Shown: positions 47,581 to 57,095, counted from the stretch's first letter. The stretch is 64,000 bases of DNA from Planctomycetota bacterium (GCA_013285505.1 CP053450.1:1906796-1970795), one strand, 5' to 3'. Made by a program: numbers and translations. The notes: a model not told the origin generated them from the letters alone.

Positions 47581-48619
47581 GCGAGCCGGCGCGGATACTG
47601 GACGCGGCGGCACGGCTGGCGATGCGTGCCGCCGGCGATGTCGAGCCGAACCCAATGGTCGGGGCGGTGCTCGTGCGCGACGGAGTGGTGTTGGGGGTTG
47701 GTCATCACCGTCGGTACGGGGGGCTGCACGCAGAGCGGGAGGCGCTGGCCGACTGTCTGCGGCGGGGGAACGAGGCTCGGGGGGCAACGGCGTATGTCAC
47801 GCTCGAGCCGTGCTGCCACCACGGCAAGCAGCCGCCGTGCACCGACGCGCTGATCGAGGCCGGCATCGCCCGGGTGGTTTACGCCCGGCCCGATCCGCAC
47901 GCCGCGAGCGGGGGCGGTGCGGAGGTGCTGCGGCGGGCGGGGATCGCGTGCGAGCTGAGCGGCGCGAGTGTGCTGGCGACCCGGCTGAGCGATCCCTTTG
48001 TCAAGCGGGTGACGACGGGGTTGCCGTGGGTGATCGCCAAGTGGGCGCAGACGGCGGACGGCTTCATGACGACGCCGGCGGGGGAGAGCCCGTGGATCTC
48101 GAATGCATATTCGGTGGGTCGGGTGCATCGGTTGCGCGCGCGCGTGGACGCGATCGTGACCGGGATGGGGACGGTGGTGGAGGACGATCCTCTGCTGACG
48201 GCGCGGGGTGTGGGTCGGGTGCGGCGGGGTGCGTTGCGAGTGGTGCTCGCGGGTACACGCACGCTGCCGGCGGGGAGTCGGCTGGCGGCGGCGCAGCGGT
48301 CGGGGGTGAGGTGCTCATCCTGCGGGACTCGGGCGGGCGGGTCGATCTGGAGGGGGTGCTCCGGTCGCTCGTCGAGCAGCGAGGCGTGACGAACGTGATG
48401 CTCGAGTGCGGCCCGATACTGCTCGGATCGTTCTTCGGTGCCGGGCTCGTGGACGAGGCGATCGTGTATGTGGCGCCCCCGCGGGACGTGGCGTCCCGGT
48501 CGGGCCTACGGCCGGATGCACCGTCCGCGGCTGTGTTGGCCGGTTTCGACCTTGTTCGGGCCAAGTTGCTGGCTGGCGACACGGAGCAGTGGTACCGGCG
48601 CGCGCGCGCTTCGGTGTAG
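47577..48619 (+). CDS. ribD: Riboflavin biosynthesis deaminase/reductase (one frameshift)
   Basis: Deaminates and then reduces the pyrimidine intermediate of riboflavin synthesis. Repaired length 347 residues. Zn-deaminase ligands: His51 (HAE) and Cys79/Cys88 (PCCHHGKQPPC). Reductase half: WAQTADGFMTTP, RVDAIVTGMGTVVEDDP, LECGPILLGSFFGAGLVDE. One G is missing in the G5 run near 48304. The start overlaps the RNase HII-like stop by 4 bp. ribF lies far away at 19-20 kb, so riboflavin genes are dispersed. Confidence 0.93.
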
Positions 48620-48675
48620 ACTGACGTGGTGCAAGCTCAGGTGTATCGATCGGCGCAGGCCGAGAGGAGGCCCCC

Positions 48676-49932
48676 ATGAAGTGGTGGACGTGGATCGTGG
48701 CGGCGAGTTGCCTGGTGACCGCGGCCGAGGCCCAATCGGTTGACGATGTGCTCCGCAAGAGCTTCACCGGTGAGATCGGCAACGGCACGCTCGACTCGGC
48801 GAGTGGTGCGATCGAGGCCATGCTGCTGGCTGATCCGGAAGACGACTCGGCGTTGGCGGCGTTGGGCGTCGTGCGGTTTTTGCAGTCGGGTGAGCTGCTG
48901 TTCCAGAACACGTACCGGTACGGCGGATTCAACCTGCCCGTGCAGGCGTCGATGCTGGTGGGCGCGGGTGGCGTTGGGCAGAATGTCGGGTTCAATCCCG
49001 AGCCGGAGGCGATTGACTACGAGGGCTTCCGTCGGGTCGTTGAGGAGTGGATCGCGGCGGTGGCTCTGGCCGAGGAGGCTCTGGCGCGGGTCGGTGACGA
49101 GGAGGTCAAGGTCCGCCTGCCGGTTGGGCTGGCGCGGTTTGATCTGAACGGCAACGGTGAGGGCGAGGAGCGCGAGCAGTTGTGGCGGTTCTTCGTCGCG
49201 GTGCAGCGCCGGTTCGCGCCCAGGCAGGCCGACGCTGACGCGTTCGAGATCGCGTTCGATCGCGGCGACGTCGCGTGGCTGCGAGGCTACTGCCACATCT
49301 GCATGGCGTTGGGAGAGTTTCTGCTCGCTCACGACACCCAGGACGCGTTCGAGCGGACGGGGCATGTGTTGTTCGCGGCCAACGAGACGCCGTTTGAGTT
49401 TCTCAAGGGCGATCGCAAGTCGTTCGACTTCGGGACCGGCGTGGACGCGGCGGATCTGATCGCGATGGTGCACCTGCTGAACTTCGAGGTCGTGGAGGCC
49501 GAGCGGATGGCGCGCGCGCGGCACCACCTGCTCGAGACCCTGCGTCTCGGGAACGAGATGTGGCGGTGGTACGACGCGGAGACCGACGACGACCGGGAGT
49601 GGATTCCCAATATTCACCAGCGGGAGACCGCCCTGCCGAACGCCCTGATCACGCCGGAGATGCGGGACACGTGGCTCCGGGCGTTGGGCGAGGGAGAAGA
49701 TCTGCTGCGGGGCAGGCGTGTCGCCCGGTTCTGGCGTGGCGACGGCGAGCGGGGGATCGACGTTGAGGCGTGCTTTCTGGAGCCCCGCCGGTTTGATCTT
49801 GTGCTGTGGATCCAGGGGTCGGCGGCGGCACCGTACCTGCGGGAGGGTGAGTTCACCTCAGACCGGCTCTGGAGGGATCTGCAGTCCGCGTTTGACGGCG
49901 GGTTCTTCCGGTACGCGTTCTGGATGAACTAG
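48676..49932 (+). CDS. Exported hypothetical protein
   Basis: 418 residues. GAGAGGAGG lies just upstream; TAGACT at 48617-48622 is a possible -10 box. Signal peptide ends AEAQ. The mature protein is mostly helical (DSASGAIEAMLLADPEDDSA, RRVVEEWIAAVALAEEAL), with one DLNGNGEGEE loop that may bind calcium and a motif GYCHICMALGEFLLAHDTQ in the middle. No family recognised. Confidence 0.72.
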   Translation: MKWWTWIVAASCLVTAAEAQSVDDVLRKSFTGEIGNGTLDSASGAIEAMLLADPEDDSALAALGVVRFLQSGELLFQNTYRYGGFNLPVQASMLVGAGGVGQNVGFNPEPEAIDYEGFRRVVEEWIAAVALAEEALARVGDEEVKVRLPVGLARFDLNGNGEGEEREQLWRFFVAVQRRFAPRQADADAFEIAFDRGDVAWLRGYCHICMALGEFLLAHDTQDAFERTGHVLFAANETPFEFLKGDRKSFDFGTGVDAADLIAMVHLLNFEVVEAERMARARHHLLETLRLGNEMWRWYDAETDDDREWIPNIHQRETALPNALITPEMRDTWLRALGEGEDLLRGRRVARFWRGDGERGIDVEACFLEPRRFDLVLWIQGSAAAPYLREGEFTSDRLWRDLQSAFDGGFFRYAFWMN

Positions 49933-49979
49933 CGGGCGGGGGTGGCGGTGGCCTGTGTGTCAGACGCGAACCTCGAGGT

Positions 49980-51177
49980 TCAGCCGCGTTTCCAGAACGT
50001 GAGGTCCGGCTGCACGGTTGCGGGCACCAGATGTCCGTCGGCGGGGATGTGCAGCACGGTTCCGGCGGCGGCGTGCGCCTGCCTGACCATGGCCAGGCCG
50101 ATCGAGGCCATGCCGAGCATGGGGCTCAGGGTGGAACTGGTGACCCTGCCGATGGGCTTGGCCTGGCCGGGGGTGGCGTCGGGCTCGGCGAAGATTTCTG
50201 CGCCGGCGATGGGGAGCGGGGCGTCGGGCCCTCCGGGGCGGTCGATGCGGAGGCCGACGAGGCGCTGCTTGGCCTGGCCTCGCGCTTCCATGCGGGCGAC
50301 GACTTCCTGCCCGAGGTAGCAGCCCTTGGTGAAACTCACGCGGTCGCGGAGGACGCCGGTCTCGTGCGGGAGGGTGTTCTCGTCGAAGTCGAGGAAGTAG
50401 AGGGGGGTGCCGGACTCGATGCGGGCGATGTTGCAGGCGTGCCAGCCGGCAGGACGGAGGCGGGCGCGTTCGGCGAGTTCAGACTCGCCGGTCCCGGCGG
50501 CCTCGATTGCGTTGAAGACGACGGGCGCGGCTGCGGACTCGCAGGTGAGTTCCAGACCGATCTCACCGAGGGTGTCGCGGCGGCTCGATGAGCACCTCGT
50601 GGTCGGCGATGCGGACGAGGCAGGCCAGGCCGGGCAGGAGGCTGTCGGTTGGCGGGCCGTCGGTGTGGGTCGAGATCGCGGCCAGGAGCATGATGGCGGT
50701 GGGGCCGTGGAGGCCGAGGCGGTGGTGGGTCTCGCTGGCGTCGGTGAGGGTGACGTCTTCGGCGAAGAGGTAGCTGCCGAGGGTCTCGGCGGTGTGGGCG
50801 GCGCGGTGGATGTCCAGGTCGAAGTGGAGGGCATCGGGCAGGGCGGTGACGCGGATGTCGGCGTCGACGCGGCCCTTGCGGCTGAGCCAGAAGCTCTGGC
50901 GGCTGTGCCAGGGGTCGAGGCCCTTGAGTTCCTGCGTGAGCATGCGGTTGAGGAACTCGGTGCGGTCATCGCCGCGGACGAGGATGGTGCCGCGGTGGGG
51001 CTGGTCGAGGAGCACGCAGCCCTTGCGGAGGGCGGCGTATTCGATCTCGAGGGGGCCGAATGCCTCGACAAGATCGGCGGCCTTGGCGGGGTCGGAGGGG
51101 GCGGCGGGGTCTGAATAGGCGGCCAGTCGTGCGTCGCGTTCGACGTGCTGGGTCGTGAGGGGGCTTCGGCGTGTCAT
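49980..51177 (-). CDS. Folate-binding YgfZ/GcvT-like protein (one frameshift)
   Basis: Repaired length 398 residues. In other bacteria YgfZ uses tetrahydrofolate to help repair or assemble Fe-S enzymes. FLNRMLTQELKGL and KGRVDADIRV match the N-terminal GcvT fold; the diagnostic KGCYLGQEVVARMEARG is present after the break. A surplus base near 50580 (GAGCCGCCGCGAC for GAGCCGCGCGAC) separates EVLIEPP from DTLGEIGLEL. Start without Shine-Dalgarno; TACACT lies 5 nt before the ATG. Confidence 0.86.
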
Positions 51178-51274
51178 GGCGGAGTGTAGAGGGGTCCGCT
51201 ACCCTTTCCGGTCGCCACGGTTGGCGGCGGTGGGGCGGGGATCCGAGTTTTTGCACCGACACGGGAGAGTCACT

Positions 51275-52426
51275 TTGGCGAAGCGAAGCACCAAGAAAGC
51301 CGCGAAGAAGAAGTCCTCGAAGGCGTCCGCCAAGCGTGGGAGCGGGCGGGGATCGAAGGCCTCCGGCGGCGGGGGACTGAATCTGGACCTGCTGACGCGG
51401 TTGTGTGAGACTCCCGGGGTGCCGGGCCGCGAGGAGCGGGTGCGGGCGTTGATCGAGGGCGAGATCGAGGGGCTTTTCGACTCGGTGGAGACCGACGCGA
51501 TGGGCTCGCTGATCTGCACGCGGAAGGCCCGCGGCCGGGGGTCGAACCCGAAGAAGGTCATGCTGCTCTGCCATATGGACGAGATTGGGTTCTACGTCTC
51601 GCACATCGACGACAAGGGCTTCATCTGGATCAACCCCGCGGGCGGGTTCGATCCGCGGAACCTGTTCAGTCGCCGGGTGCTGGTGTGCACGAAGAACGGT
51701 GACTTCCACGGCGTGATGAACCCGGGCGGCCGGCCCATTCACATCTCGGCACCGGAGGAACGCACGAAGGTGCCGGCGGTGAAGGAGTTCTTCGTCGATC
51801 TCGGGATGCCCGTTGACCAGGTGAACAAGAAGGTCAAGATCGGGGACTTCATCGTGATGGACGAGCCGGCGCGGGAGATGGGGGACAAGTTCGTCTCCAA
51901 GGCGTTGGACAACCGCGTGGCGTGCTGGCTGGGGATCGAAGCGATCCGCGAGTTGGAGCGGCTGGGCGGCTCGAACAGCTGCGAAGTGGTCGTGGCGTTT
52001 ACCACGCAGGAAGAGGTCGGGCTTCGGGGTGCGAAGACCGCGAGCTACGCGGTCCGCCCGGATGTCGGTTTCGGCATCGACGTGACGCTCTCGTGCGACA
52101 CGCCGGGGGTGCCGTCCACCGAGGCGGTGACGCAGCAGGGCAAGGGCTTCGGGCTGCACGTCAAGGACGGGTCGTTCATCGCCGACCACGAGTTGCTCGA
52201 TCAGGTCGAGGCGTTGGCGATCAAGCGGCACATCGCGTACCAGCGGACGATCCTGGCTGCGGGCGGGCAGGACGGCGCGGCGGCGCAGCAGGCGGCGGCC
52301 GGCGCCAAGGCGATCGGGATCACGGTGGGTACCCGGTACATCCACACGGTGACGGAGATGATCGACAAGGGTGACCTGGGCGCGGCGCGGGACATCCTCG
52401 CTCGGTATCTCTCCGAGGTGAAGTAG
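51275..52426 (+). CDS. M42-family metallo-aminopeptidase
   Basis: 383 residues from TTG, with GGGAGAG upstream; no ATG or GTG fits better. Residues 1-35 are a Lys/Ser/Ala-rich basic tail unusual for the family. Then the di-zinc sites: LLCHMDEIGF (His, Asp), KALDNRVACW (Asp), TTQEEVGLRGAK (catalytic and ligand Glu), GIDVTLSCD and TRYIHTVTEM (His). M42 enzymes form large tetrahedral aminopeptidases (or cellulase-like relatives). The basic tail could bind nucleic acid or acidic surfaces. Confidence 0.87.
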   Translation: MAKRSTKKAAKKKSSKASAKRGSGRGSKASGGGGLNLDLLTRLCETPGVPGREERVRALIEGEIEGLFDSVETDAMGSLICTRKARGRGSNPKKVMLLCHMDEIGFYVSHIDDKGFIWINPAGGFDPRNLFSRRVLVCTKNGDFHGVMNPGGRPIHISAPEERTKVPAVKEFFVDLGMPVDQVNKKVKIGDFIVMDEPAREMGDKFVSKALDNRVACWLGIEAIRELERLGGSNSCEVVVAFTTQEEVGLRGAKTASYAVRPDVGFGIDVTLSCDTPGVPSTEAVTQQGKGFGLHVKDGSFIADHELLDQVEALAIKRHIAYQRTILAAGGQDGAAAQQAAAGAKAIGITVGTRYIHTVTEMIDKGDLGAARDILARYLSEVK

Positions 52427-52463
52427 CGCCCCGGCTAGGCAGCAAGCGAAGGTGAAAAACGCA

Positions 52464-52498
52464 CAGCCCCGGGCGAGGTCGCCCGGGGCTGTTGTGCG
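52464..52498 (+). terminator. Strong hairpin terminator
   Basis: Perfect 12-bp stem CAGCCCCGGGCG / CGCCCGGGGCTG with AGGT loop, followed by TTGTG. AAAAAC on the other side gives a short T-run for the convergent gene, so it may work in both directions. Confidence 0.8.
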
Positions 52499-52527
52499 CG
52501 TCTGATTCCCGGCAACCGGGTGAAGGG

Positions 52528-53106
52528 TCAGTGGACGAGGTTGGTGGCGGCTTCGATGGCCTCCACGACCTGACGGACCTGGAAGGGCTTGCGGAGGAAT
52601 CCTTCGAAGCCCTGGGAGCGCAGGCCGTGGGCCTGACTGTCGGTGAGCTTGCCGCTCATGGCGATGATCCTGGTCATCTGGAGCGAGTCGGAGTGCTGGA
52701 CGAGGCGGGCGACCTTCTGGGCTTCGTCTTCGCCGAGGTGGACGTCGAGGAGGAGGACGTGGGGCTTGGAGCGTTCGCACTCGAGCCCGGCCTCGAAGGC
52801 GCTGTGGGCGGTGGTGATCTCGTAATTGGTCTGTTCGGTGAGGACCTTGCGGAGGATGTCAACGACCTCGGCATCGTCATCGACGATGAGGACCCGGGTG
52901 CGTCCGCTGCTGAGGCCGTCGAGCGGGATCCCGTGGGACCTCATGAACTTGACGAGTTCGGCCAGAGGGATGCGTCGGTCCTTGGATCCGGGGATCCTGT
53001 ACCCCTTGAGGGAGCCGGAATCGAACCATTTGGAGACGGTGCGGGGCGCGACATTGCAGATCTTCGCGACTTCGCCGGTTGTCAGGACATCCTTCTCGAT
53101 GGGCAT
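52528..53106 (-). CDS. Response regulator with N-terminal MerR/excisionase-type HTH
   Basis: 192 residues. Residues 7-60 are a helix-turn-helix (LTTGEVAKICNVAPRTVSKW, then GSKDRRIPLAELVKFM). Residues 70-190 are a CheY-like receiver: acidic triad DDD 76-78, phosphoacceptor Asp121 (LLLDVHLG), AMSGK near 150-153 and Lys173 (RKPF). The DNA-binding domain precedes the receiver, the reverse of OmpR or NarL types. GGAGAGG precedes the ATG. No histidine kinase is adjacent. Confidence 0.9.
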   Translation of the reverse strand: MPIEKDVLTTGEVAKICNVAPRTVSKWFDSGSLKGYRIPGSKDRRIPLAELVKFMRSHGIPLDGLSSGRTRVLIVDDDAEVVDILRKVLTEQTNYEITTAHSAFEAGLECERSKPHVLLLDVHLGEDEAQKVARLVQHSDSLQMTRIIAMSGKLTDSQAHGLRSQGFEGFLRKPFQVRQVVEAIEAATNLVH

Positions 53107-53513
53107 CTTCTCACCTCTCCGAACGTCTTGAGTGGGTCTGCCGATCCGAAAGCCGGCTCTCATGGCGATCGGCTTGGATCGGTGCTGGCTTGACCGTTCA
53201 GGACGTTCCGGGCGTATTTGGGGGTTCCCGGACCCGGAATCGCGCGTTCGGGCGTGGGGGCGGAAGCCGGGGTATTGCCCGGTGGTGGGCTCCGGGGAAA
53301 TGCCCCGTCGATTGACAGGCGGGAGTGAACAGGTGTAGATTGCCGCCCCTGCCCTAGGGCAGGAGGCATCTTCTTGCGACCTTCGGGCGTACCGTTGGTC
53401 GCAACCGGGGTTGTGGCCCAGTGGGTCCGGCTCTGCGGAAGCGGTGGTGCAGCGAACAGGATCCTGCCAACTCGGGACGCCAAGCGTCCTTTCCCTGCCT
53501 TGAGGAGTCAACC
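53107..53513. other. Divergent intergenic region, 407 bp
   Basis: Separates the HTH-receiver gene from the large exported helical-repeat gene and contains the plus-strand promoter at 53312-53341 and TGAGGAG (53501-53507). No further gene seen. Confidence 0.5.
53312..53341 (+). promoter_or_regulatory. Promoter of the secretion/pilus cluster's first gene
   Basis: Consensus TTGACA (53312-53317), an 18-bp spacer and TAGATT (53336-53341). It leaves a leader of about 165 nt before the GTG at 53514. Confidence 0.6.
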
Positions 53514-55688
53514 GTGCGTCGAACGCCGAGTGGTCGTGTTCTCTCTGTCGTGGCTTCCACGCTCACGCTTCTGGCCGCCTCTGGTGCGGCGATGGCGCAG
53601 GCGGATGATCCCGCCTCGCCGGAGCAGAAGCTGCGGGACTTCATTCACTATGTGCTGATCGACCGCCCCGACGCGGCTGAGCTGATCGGGCAGCAGTTGC
53701 TCAACGGCGATATGCCGCCGCAGGCGTTCGCCGATCTGGTCGAGAGCAGCGGCGAGCTGCAGCGGTTCCGGCAGGCGATCGGCGAGGCGATGCGTCGCGA
53801 TGTCGGCGGCTCGCTGGAATCGACGGCGGCGGACCTCGAGGGGCTGTTTGAGAGCGGCAAACTGGAGCGGGCTCGCTCGCCGCAGGAGATCGAACGGAAC
53901 ATCGACCTGCTGACCGGGCAGCTGCAGGGACGCTATCTGGCGACCCAGCGGCTTCTGACGGCGGGTGAGTACTCGGTGCCGCAGCTGTTCGAGGCGCTGG
54001 TCGATCCGACGAACTCGGAGCTGCAGGCGATCGCGCAGCAGATTCTGGTGCAGATGGGCTCGCAGTCGGTGATGCCGCTGTGTGTGGCGTTGCGGTCGGA
54101 GACCGGGCCGCGGCAGCAGCTCATCGCCGAGGTGCTGGGGATCAAGGGGTACAAGACGGCGCTGCCGTTCCTGGCCGATGTGGCCGAGAGCACTGCCGAG
54201 TCGGAGGTCCGCGAGGCCTGCACCCGGGCGATCTCGAACCTTGGCGGGACGGAAGGGGCGTCGGTTTCGGCGCTCTACCTGTCGCTGGGTGAGATCTTCT
54301 ACGCCGAGCGTCCGGAGGTCACCAGCTTCCCGGGCGAGGAGCACCAGTTGACCTGGTCGTATCTTCCCGGGGCTCCGGCGGTGGCGCTGACGGCGACGCC
54401 GGTGCTGACCGAGGTGTACCACGAGGGCATGGCGATGCGCATGGCCGAGCACGCGTTGCGACGCGATGGCCGGAACCTGGACGCCGCGTCCCTGTGGGTG
54501 TCGGCGAACATCAAGCGAGAGGTCGAGCAGCCGACGGACTACGAGAACCCGATGTACGGCTCGGACCGGCGTGACGCGAGCTACTTCGCGGTCGCGGCGG
54601 GGATGCCGGTGGACCAGCGTGTGCTCGCGCGGGGCATTGACACCCGGAACACACCCCTGGCCCGTGCCGCGATCAGCGCGATCGAAGAAATCGCCGGCGG
54701 ATCGCAGCTCTGGGCGGGCACGAGCGACCGCCGCCCTCTGGTCGAGGCGTTGGGCTACGCCAACCGCCGCGTGCAGTACGAGGCGGCGTTGGCGTTTGGT
54801 TCGGCGCAGCCGAACGAGTCGTTCACGGGCTCGGACCGCGTGGTGCCCTTGCTCGCCAGCGCTATCCGCGACGCGTCGGAGCGGTACGCGATGGTGCTGA
54901 CCGACGATATTGAGGCGTACCAGCAGATTCGTGGGATCCTCTCGGGTCAGGGCTACACGGTCCTGCCGCGGGGCGGCTCGGCGGGTGAGCTGGAGTCGGC
55001 GATCGCCGAGGCGGCCGGGATCGATGTGATCGTGACGATGCTCCCGACCGATCGGTCGCTGGCGTCGATCGAGCAGGTCCGGTACAGCGCGAAGCTGGCG
55101 GTGACCCCGGTCTTGGCGATGCTCGAGCCGGACGAGGCGGCGGCGATGTCGCCGAGGTTCGAGCGGGATCCGATGGTGATGGTCCGGCGGGTCGGCCTGC
55201 CGGCAGAGGCGGTTTCCGGTGCCGTGGAGGCGCTGGTGAACGACGCGTCGGGTGGCCCGATTTCTTCGGCCGAGGCCCGGGAGTACTCCGAGCGCGCGAT
55301 CGTCGTGCTGCGGGACCTGGCGATCAGCGGCAACAGCGTGCTGGACGTGCGGGATGCGACGTCGTCGCTGGTCGGTGCGGTCGCTGACGCGGCGGGTGCC
55401 CGTCGCCTGGCGATTGCCGAGGTGCTCTCGCTGATCGATGATGAGCGTGGGCAGCGGGCTGTGACGGACGTGGCACTGTCCTCAAGCGGGGCGGAGCGGG
55501 CGGCGCTGCTCCGGCTGGCGGCCGACTCGGCCAAGCGATTCGGCAACCGCCTCGAGGAGCGTCAGCTCAACGGTGTGATCAAGATCGCCAGGAGCGATTC
55601 GGCGACCGAATCGCTCGCTGCGGCCGCCCTGCTCGGGGCGCTGGGCGTGCCCAACGAGGACTTCCTGCCGCAGCTGCTCGGGCAGTAG
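53514..55688 (+). CDS. Exported helical-repeat (HEAT-like) protein
   Basis: 724 residues from GTG behind TGAGGAG. Signal peptide ends AMAQ. The mature protein is a long succession of helical pairs (YSVPQLFEALVDPTNSELQA, PRQQLIAEVLGIKGYKTALP, PLARAAISAIEEIAGGS), consistent with HEAT-type repeats in the periplasm. A central part (RYAMVLTDDIEAYQQIRGIL, IDVIVTMLPTDRS) has the look of a Rossmann/receiver-like fold without the phosphorylation site. It precedes the pilin genes in the same direction, but a terminator follows it. Role unknown. Confidence 0.72.
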   Translation: MRRTPSGRVLSVVASTLTLLAASGAAMAQADDPASPEQKLRDFIHYVLIDRPDAAELIGQQLLNGDMPPQAFADLVESSGELQRFRQAIGEAMRRDVGGSLESTAADLEGLFESGKLERARSPQEIERNIDLLTGQLQGRYLATQRLLTAGEYSVPQLFEALVDPTNSELQAIAQQILVQMGSQSVMPLCVALRSETGPRQQLIAEVLGIKGYKTALPFLADVAESTAESEVREACTRAISNLGGTEGASVSALYLSLGEIFYAERPEVTSFPGEEHQLTWSYLPGAPAVALTATPVLTEVYHEGMAMRMAEHALRRDGRNLDAASLWVSANIKREVEQPTDYENPMYGSDRRDASYFAVAAGMPVDQRVLARGIDTRNTPLARAAISAIEEIAGGSQLWAGTSDRRPLVEALGYANRRVQYEAALAFGSAQPNESFTGSDRVVPLLASAIRDASERYAMVLTDDIEAYQQIRGILSGQGYTVLPRGGSAGELESAIAEAAGIDVIVTMLPTDRSLASIEQVRYSAKLAVTPVLAMLEPDEAAAMSPRFERDPMVMVRRVGLPAEAVSGAVEALVNDASGGPISSAEAREYSERAIVVLRDLAISGNSVLDVRDATSSLVGAVADAAGARRLAIAEVLSLIDDERGQRAVTDVALSSSGAERAALLRLAADSAKRFGNRLEERQLNGVIKIARSDSATESLAAAALLGALGVPNEDFLPQLLGQ

Positions 55689-55725
55689 ACGGCCGGGCCC
55701 CAACATCCTGTAGATACTCCGGTGC

Positions 55726-55757
55726 GCGACGGGCTCCTGCCCGTCGCGTGCTTCTTT
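55726..55757 (+). terminator. Rho-independent terminator
   Basis: 9-bp stem GCGACGGGC / GCCCGTCGC with TCCT loop, followed by GTGCTTCTTT, 37 bp after the helical-repeat gene stop. Confidence 0.82.
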
Positions 55758-56082
55758 GTGCGCGGTCCCGGACGCGCCGGGGCGGGATATCCGGACGGTG
55801 GAAGGCCGGCACGGTTGCGTCCGTGCGCGGTTTGGCGGGCCGCGTGGTCGGTGCGGCTCGCACAGGCGATACACACCAACCTCTGGCGGCGTCGCGGGAG
55901 GAGACCGGCCCAAGCACCGAAGGCGGATTGTCGATGGCACTGCGGGAACGTTGGCCGTGCGGAGGAGCACGGCTCTCGGTTTCCCGACGGCCGCGTCGTG
56001 TGCGGCCGCCCTCCAATCCGTAGACGGTCACCAGGCGGTGAGCCGTGCGCAAGTGTGTCCCGTGTGTGAAGGAGTGCTCGTT
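55758..56082 (+). other. Leader region of the first pseudopilin gene
   Basis: 325 bp with no convincing gene. It must hold the promoter of the pilin cluster, but I see no clear -35/-10 pair. AAGGAG at 56069-56074 is the ribosome site. Confidence 0.4.
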
Positions 56083-56553
56083 ATGCAAGTTCGGAACCGT
56101 GGTCGGAATCGTGCGTTTACGCTGGTTGAAATCCTCATCGTTGTGGTCATCCTCGGTATTCTCGCGGCGATCGTCGTCCCGCAGTTTACGAACGCGGCCA
56201 ACGACGCTCGTGGCGGCAACGTGACGACGCAGCTGCAGACGCTGAACAACCAGACGGAGCTCTTCGCCGCCCGCAACAACGGCGAGTACCCCGACTTTGA
56301 CGCCGACGGCTGGGGTGACGACGCCACCGCCGGCACCATGATCGGTGATGACTACCTGAAGACCGCCCCGAGCAACCCGGCGTGGAATCCCGACGACAAC
56401 GGTGGCGCGCTGGCGACCACGGTCGAGACGGTCGGCGCCGGCGTGTTCGGCTCGGTGACGTCCGCTTGGGTCTTCAACACCGACACCAACACGCTCTACG
56501 CCTCCTACTACGACGAAGTGAACGGCGTGATCACCACGACCGCGACCGACTGA
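56083..56553 (+). CDS. Type IV pilin / type II secretion major pseudopilin-like
   Basis: 156 residues. Class III signal RGRNRA-FTLVEILIVVV, with Glu5 of the mature protein and a long hydrophobic helix (GILAAIVVPQF). The residue before the cleavage site is Ala, where Gly is usual. The C-terminal domain (DDYLKTAPSNPAWNP, then SAWVFNTDTNTLY) has the GspG-type layout. Followed by a hairpin, so this first gene may be made in excess over those downstream, as expected for a major subunit. Confidence 0.88.
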   Translation: MQVRNRGRNRAFTLVEILIVVVILGILAAIVVPQFTNAANDARGGNVTTQLQTLNNQTELFAARNNGEYPDFDADGWGDDATAGTMIGDDYLKTAPSNPAWNPDDNGGALATTVETVGAGVFGSVTSAWVFNTDTNTLYASYYDEVNGVITTTATD

Positions 56554-56582
56554 TAGCCCTCGGGCGACAGTGAACTCAAGAC

Positions 56583-56616
56583 CGGCCCGACGCCCGAGAG
56601 GGTGCCGGGCCGTTTG
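56583..56616 (+). terminator. Hairpin after the first pilin gene (attenuator?)
   Basis: CGGCCCG (56583-56589) and CGGGCCG (56606-56612) pair around a 16-nt loop and are followed by TTTGC. Position between the first and second pilin genes suggests partial termination. Confidence 0.6.
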
Positions 56617-56660
56617 CTGAAGTACGGCCCTGGGTAAACGGCAGGGTGAGGGAGGAACCG

Positions 56661-57095
56661 ATGCGGCGACGAACAGCGAATCCGGGATTCACGCTCGTGG
56701 AGATCCTGATCGTGGTGGTGATTCTCGGCATCCTCGCGGCGATCGTGGTGCCGCAGTACGCCGGTGCCACCGGCGACGCATCGGAGAAAACGGCCTACCA
56801 CGAGGTGCAGCGGCTCCGCAAGGCCGTCGAGGTCTACCTGATCCGCCACGGCAACGGGCTGCCCGATGTCGAGGAGGGCGACCAGACCTGGGGCAGCCTG
56901 ATCACGGCGGGCGATTACCTCAAGACCGCCCCGATGAACCCGTACGTCGGGGGCGAGAACGCCGGCTACATCGTGCTCGGGGACGCGCCCGACGACGCCT
57001 ACCAGACCGACTACGGCTGGATCTTCGACCCGATCACCGGTGACATCTGGGCCGGCGGGTTCGACGCGGATGACAACCCGCTTCCCAAGGAATGA
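56661..57095 (+). CDS. Second GspG-like pseudopilin
   Basis: 144 residues. GAGGGAGGA (56649-56656) favours this ATG over the GTG at 56646. Prepilin signal NPG-FTLVEILIVVV with the standard Gly; the helix is almost identical to that of the first pilin, but the globular part differs (EVYLIRHGNGLPDVEEGDQT, YLKTAPMNPYVGG, GWIFDPITGDIWAG). The pair probably arose by duplication. Confidence 0.88.
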   Translation: MRRRTANPGFTLVEILIVVVILGILAAIVVPQYAGATGDASEKTAYHEVQRLRKAVEVYLIRHGNGLPDVEEGDQTWGSLITAGDYLKTAPMNPYVGGENAGYIVLGDAPDDAYQTDYGWIFDPITGDIWAGGFDADDNPLPKE

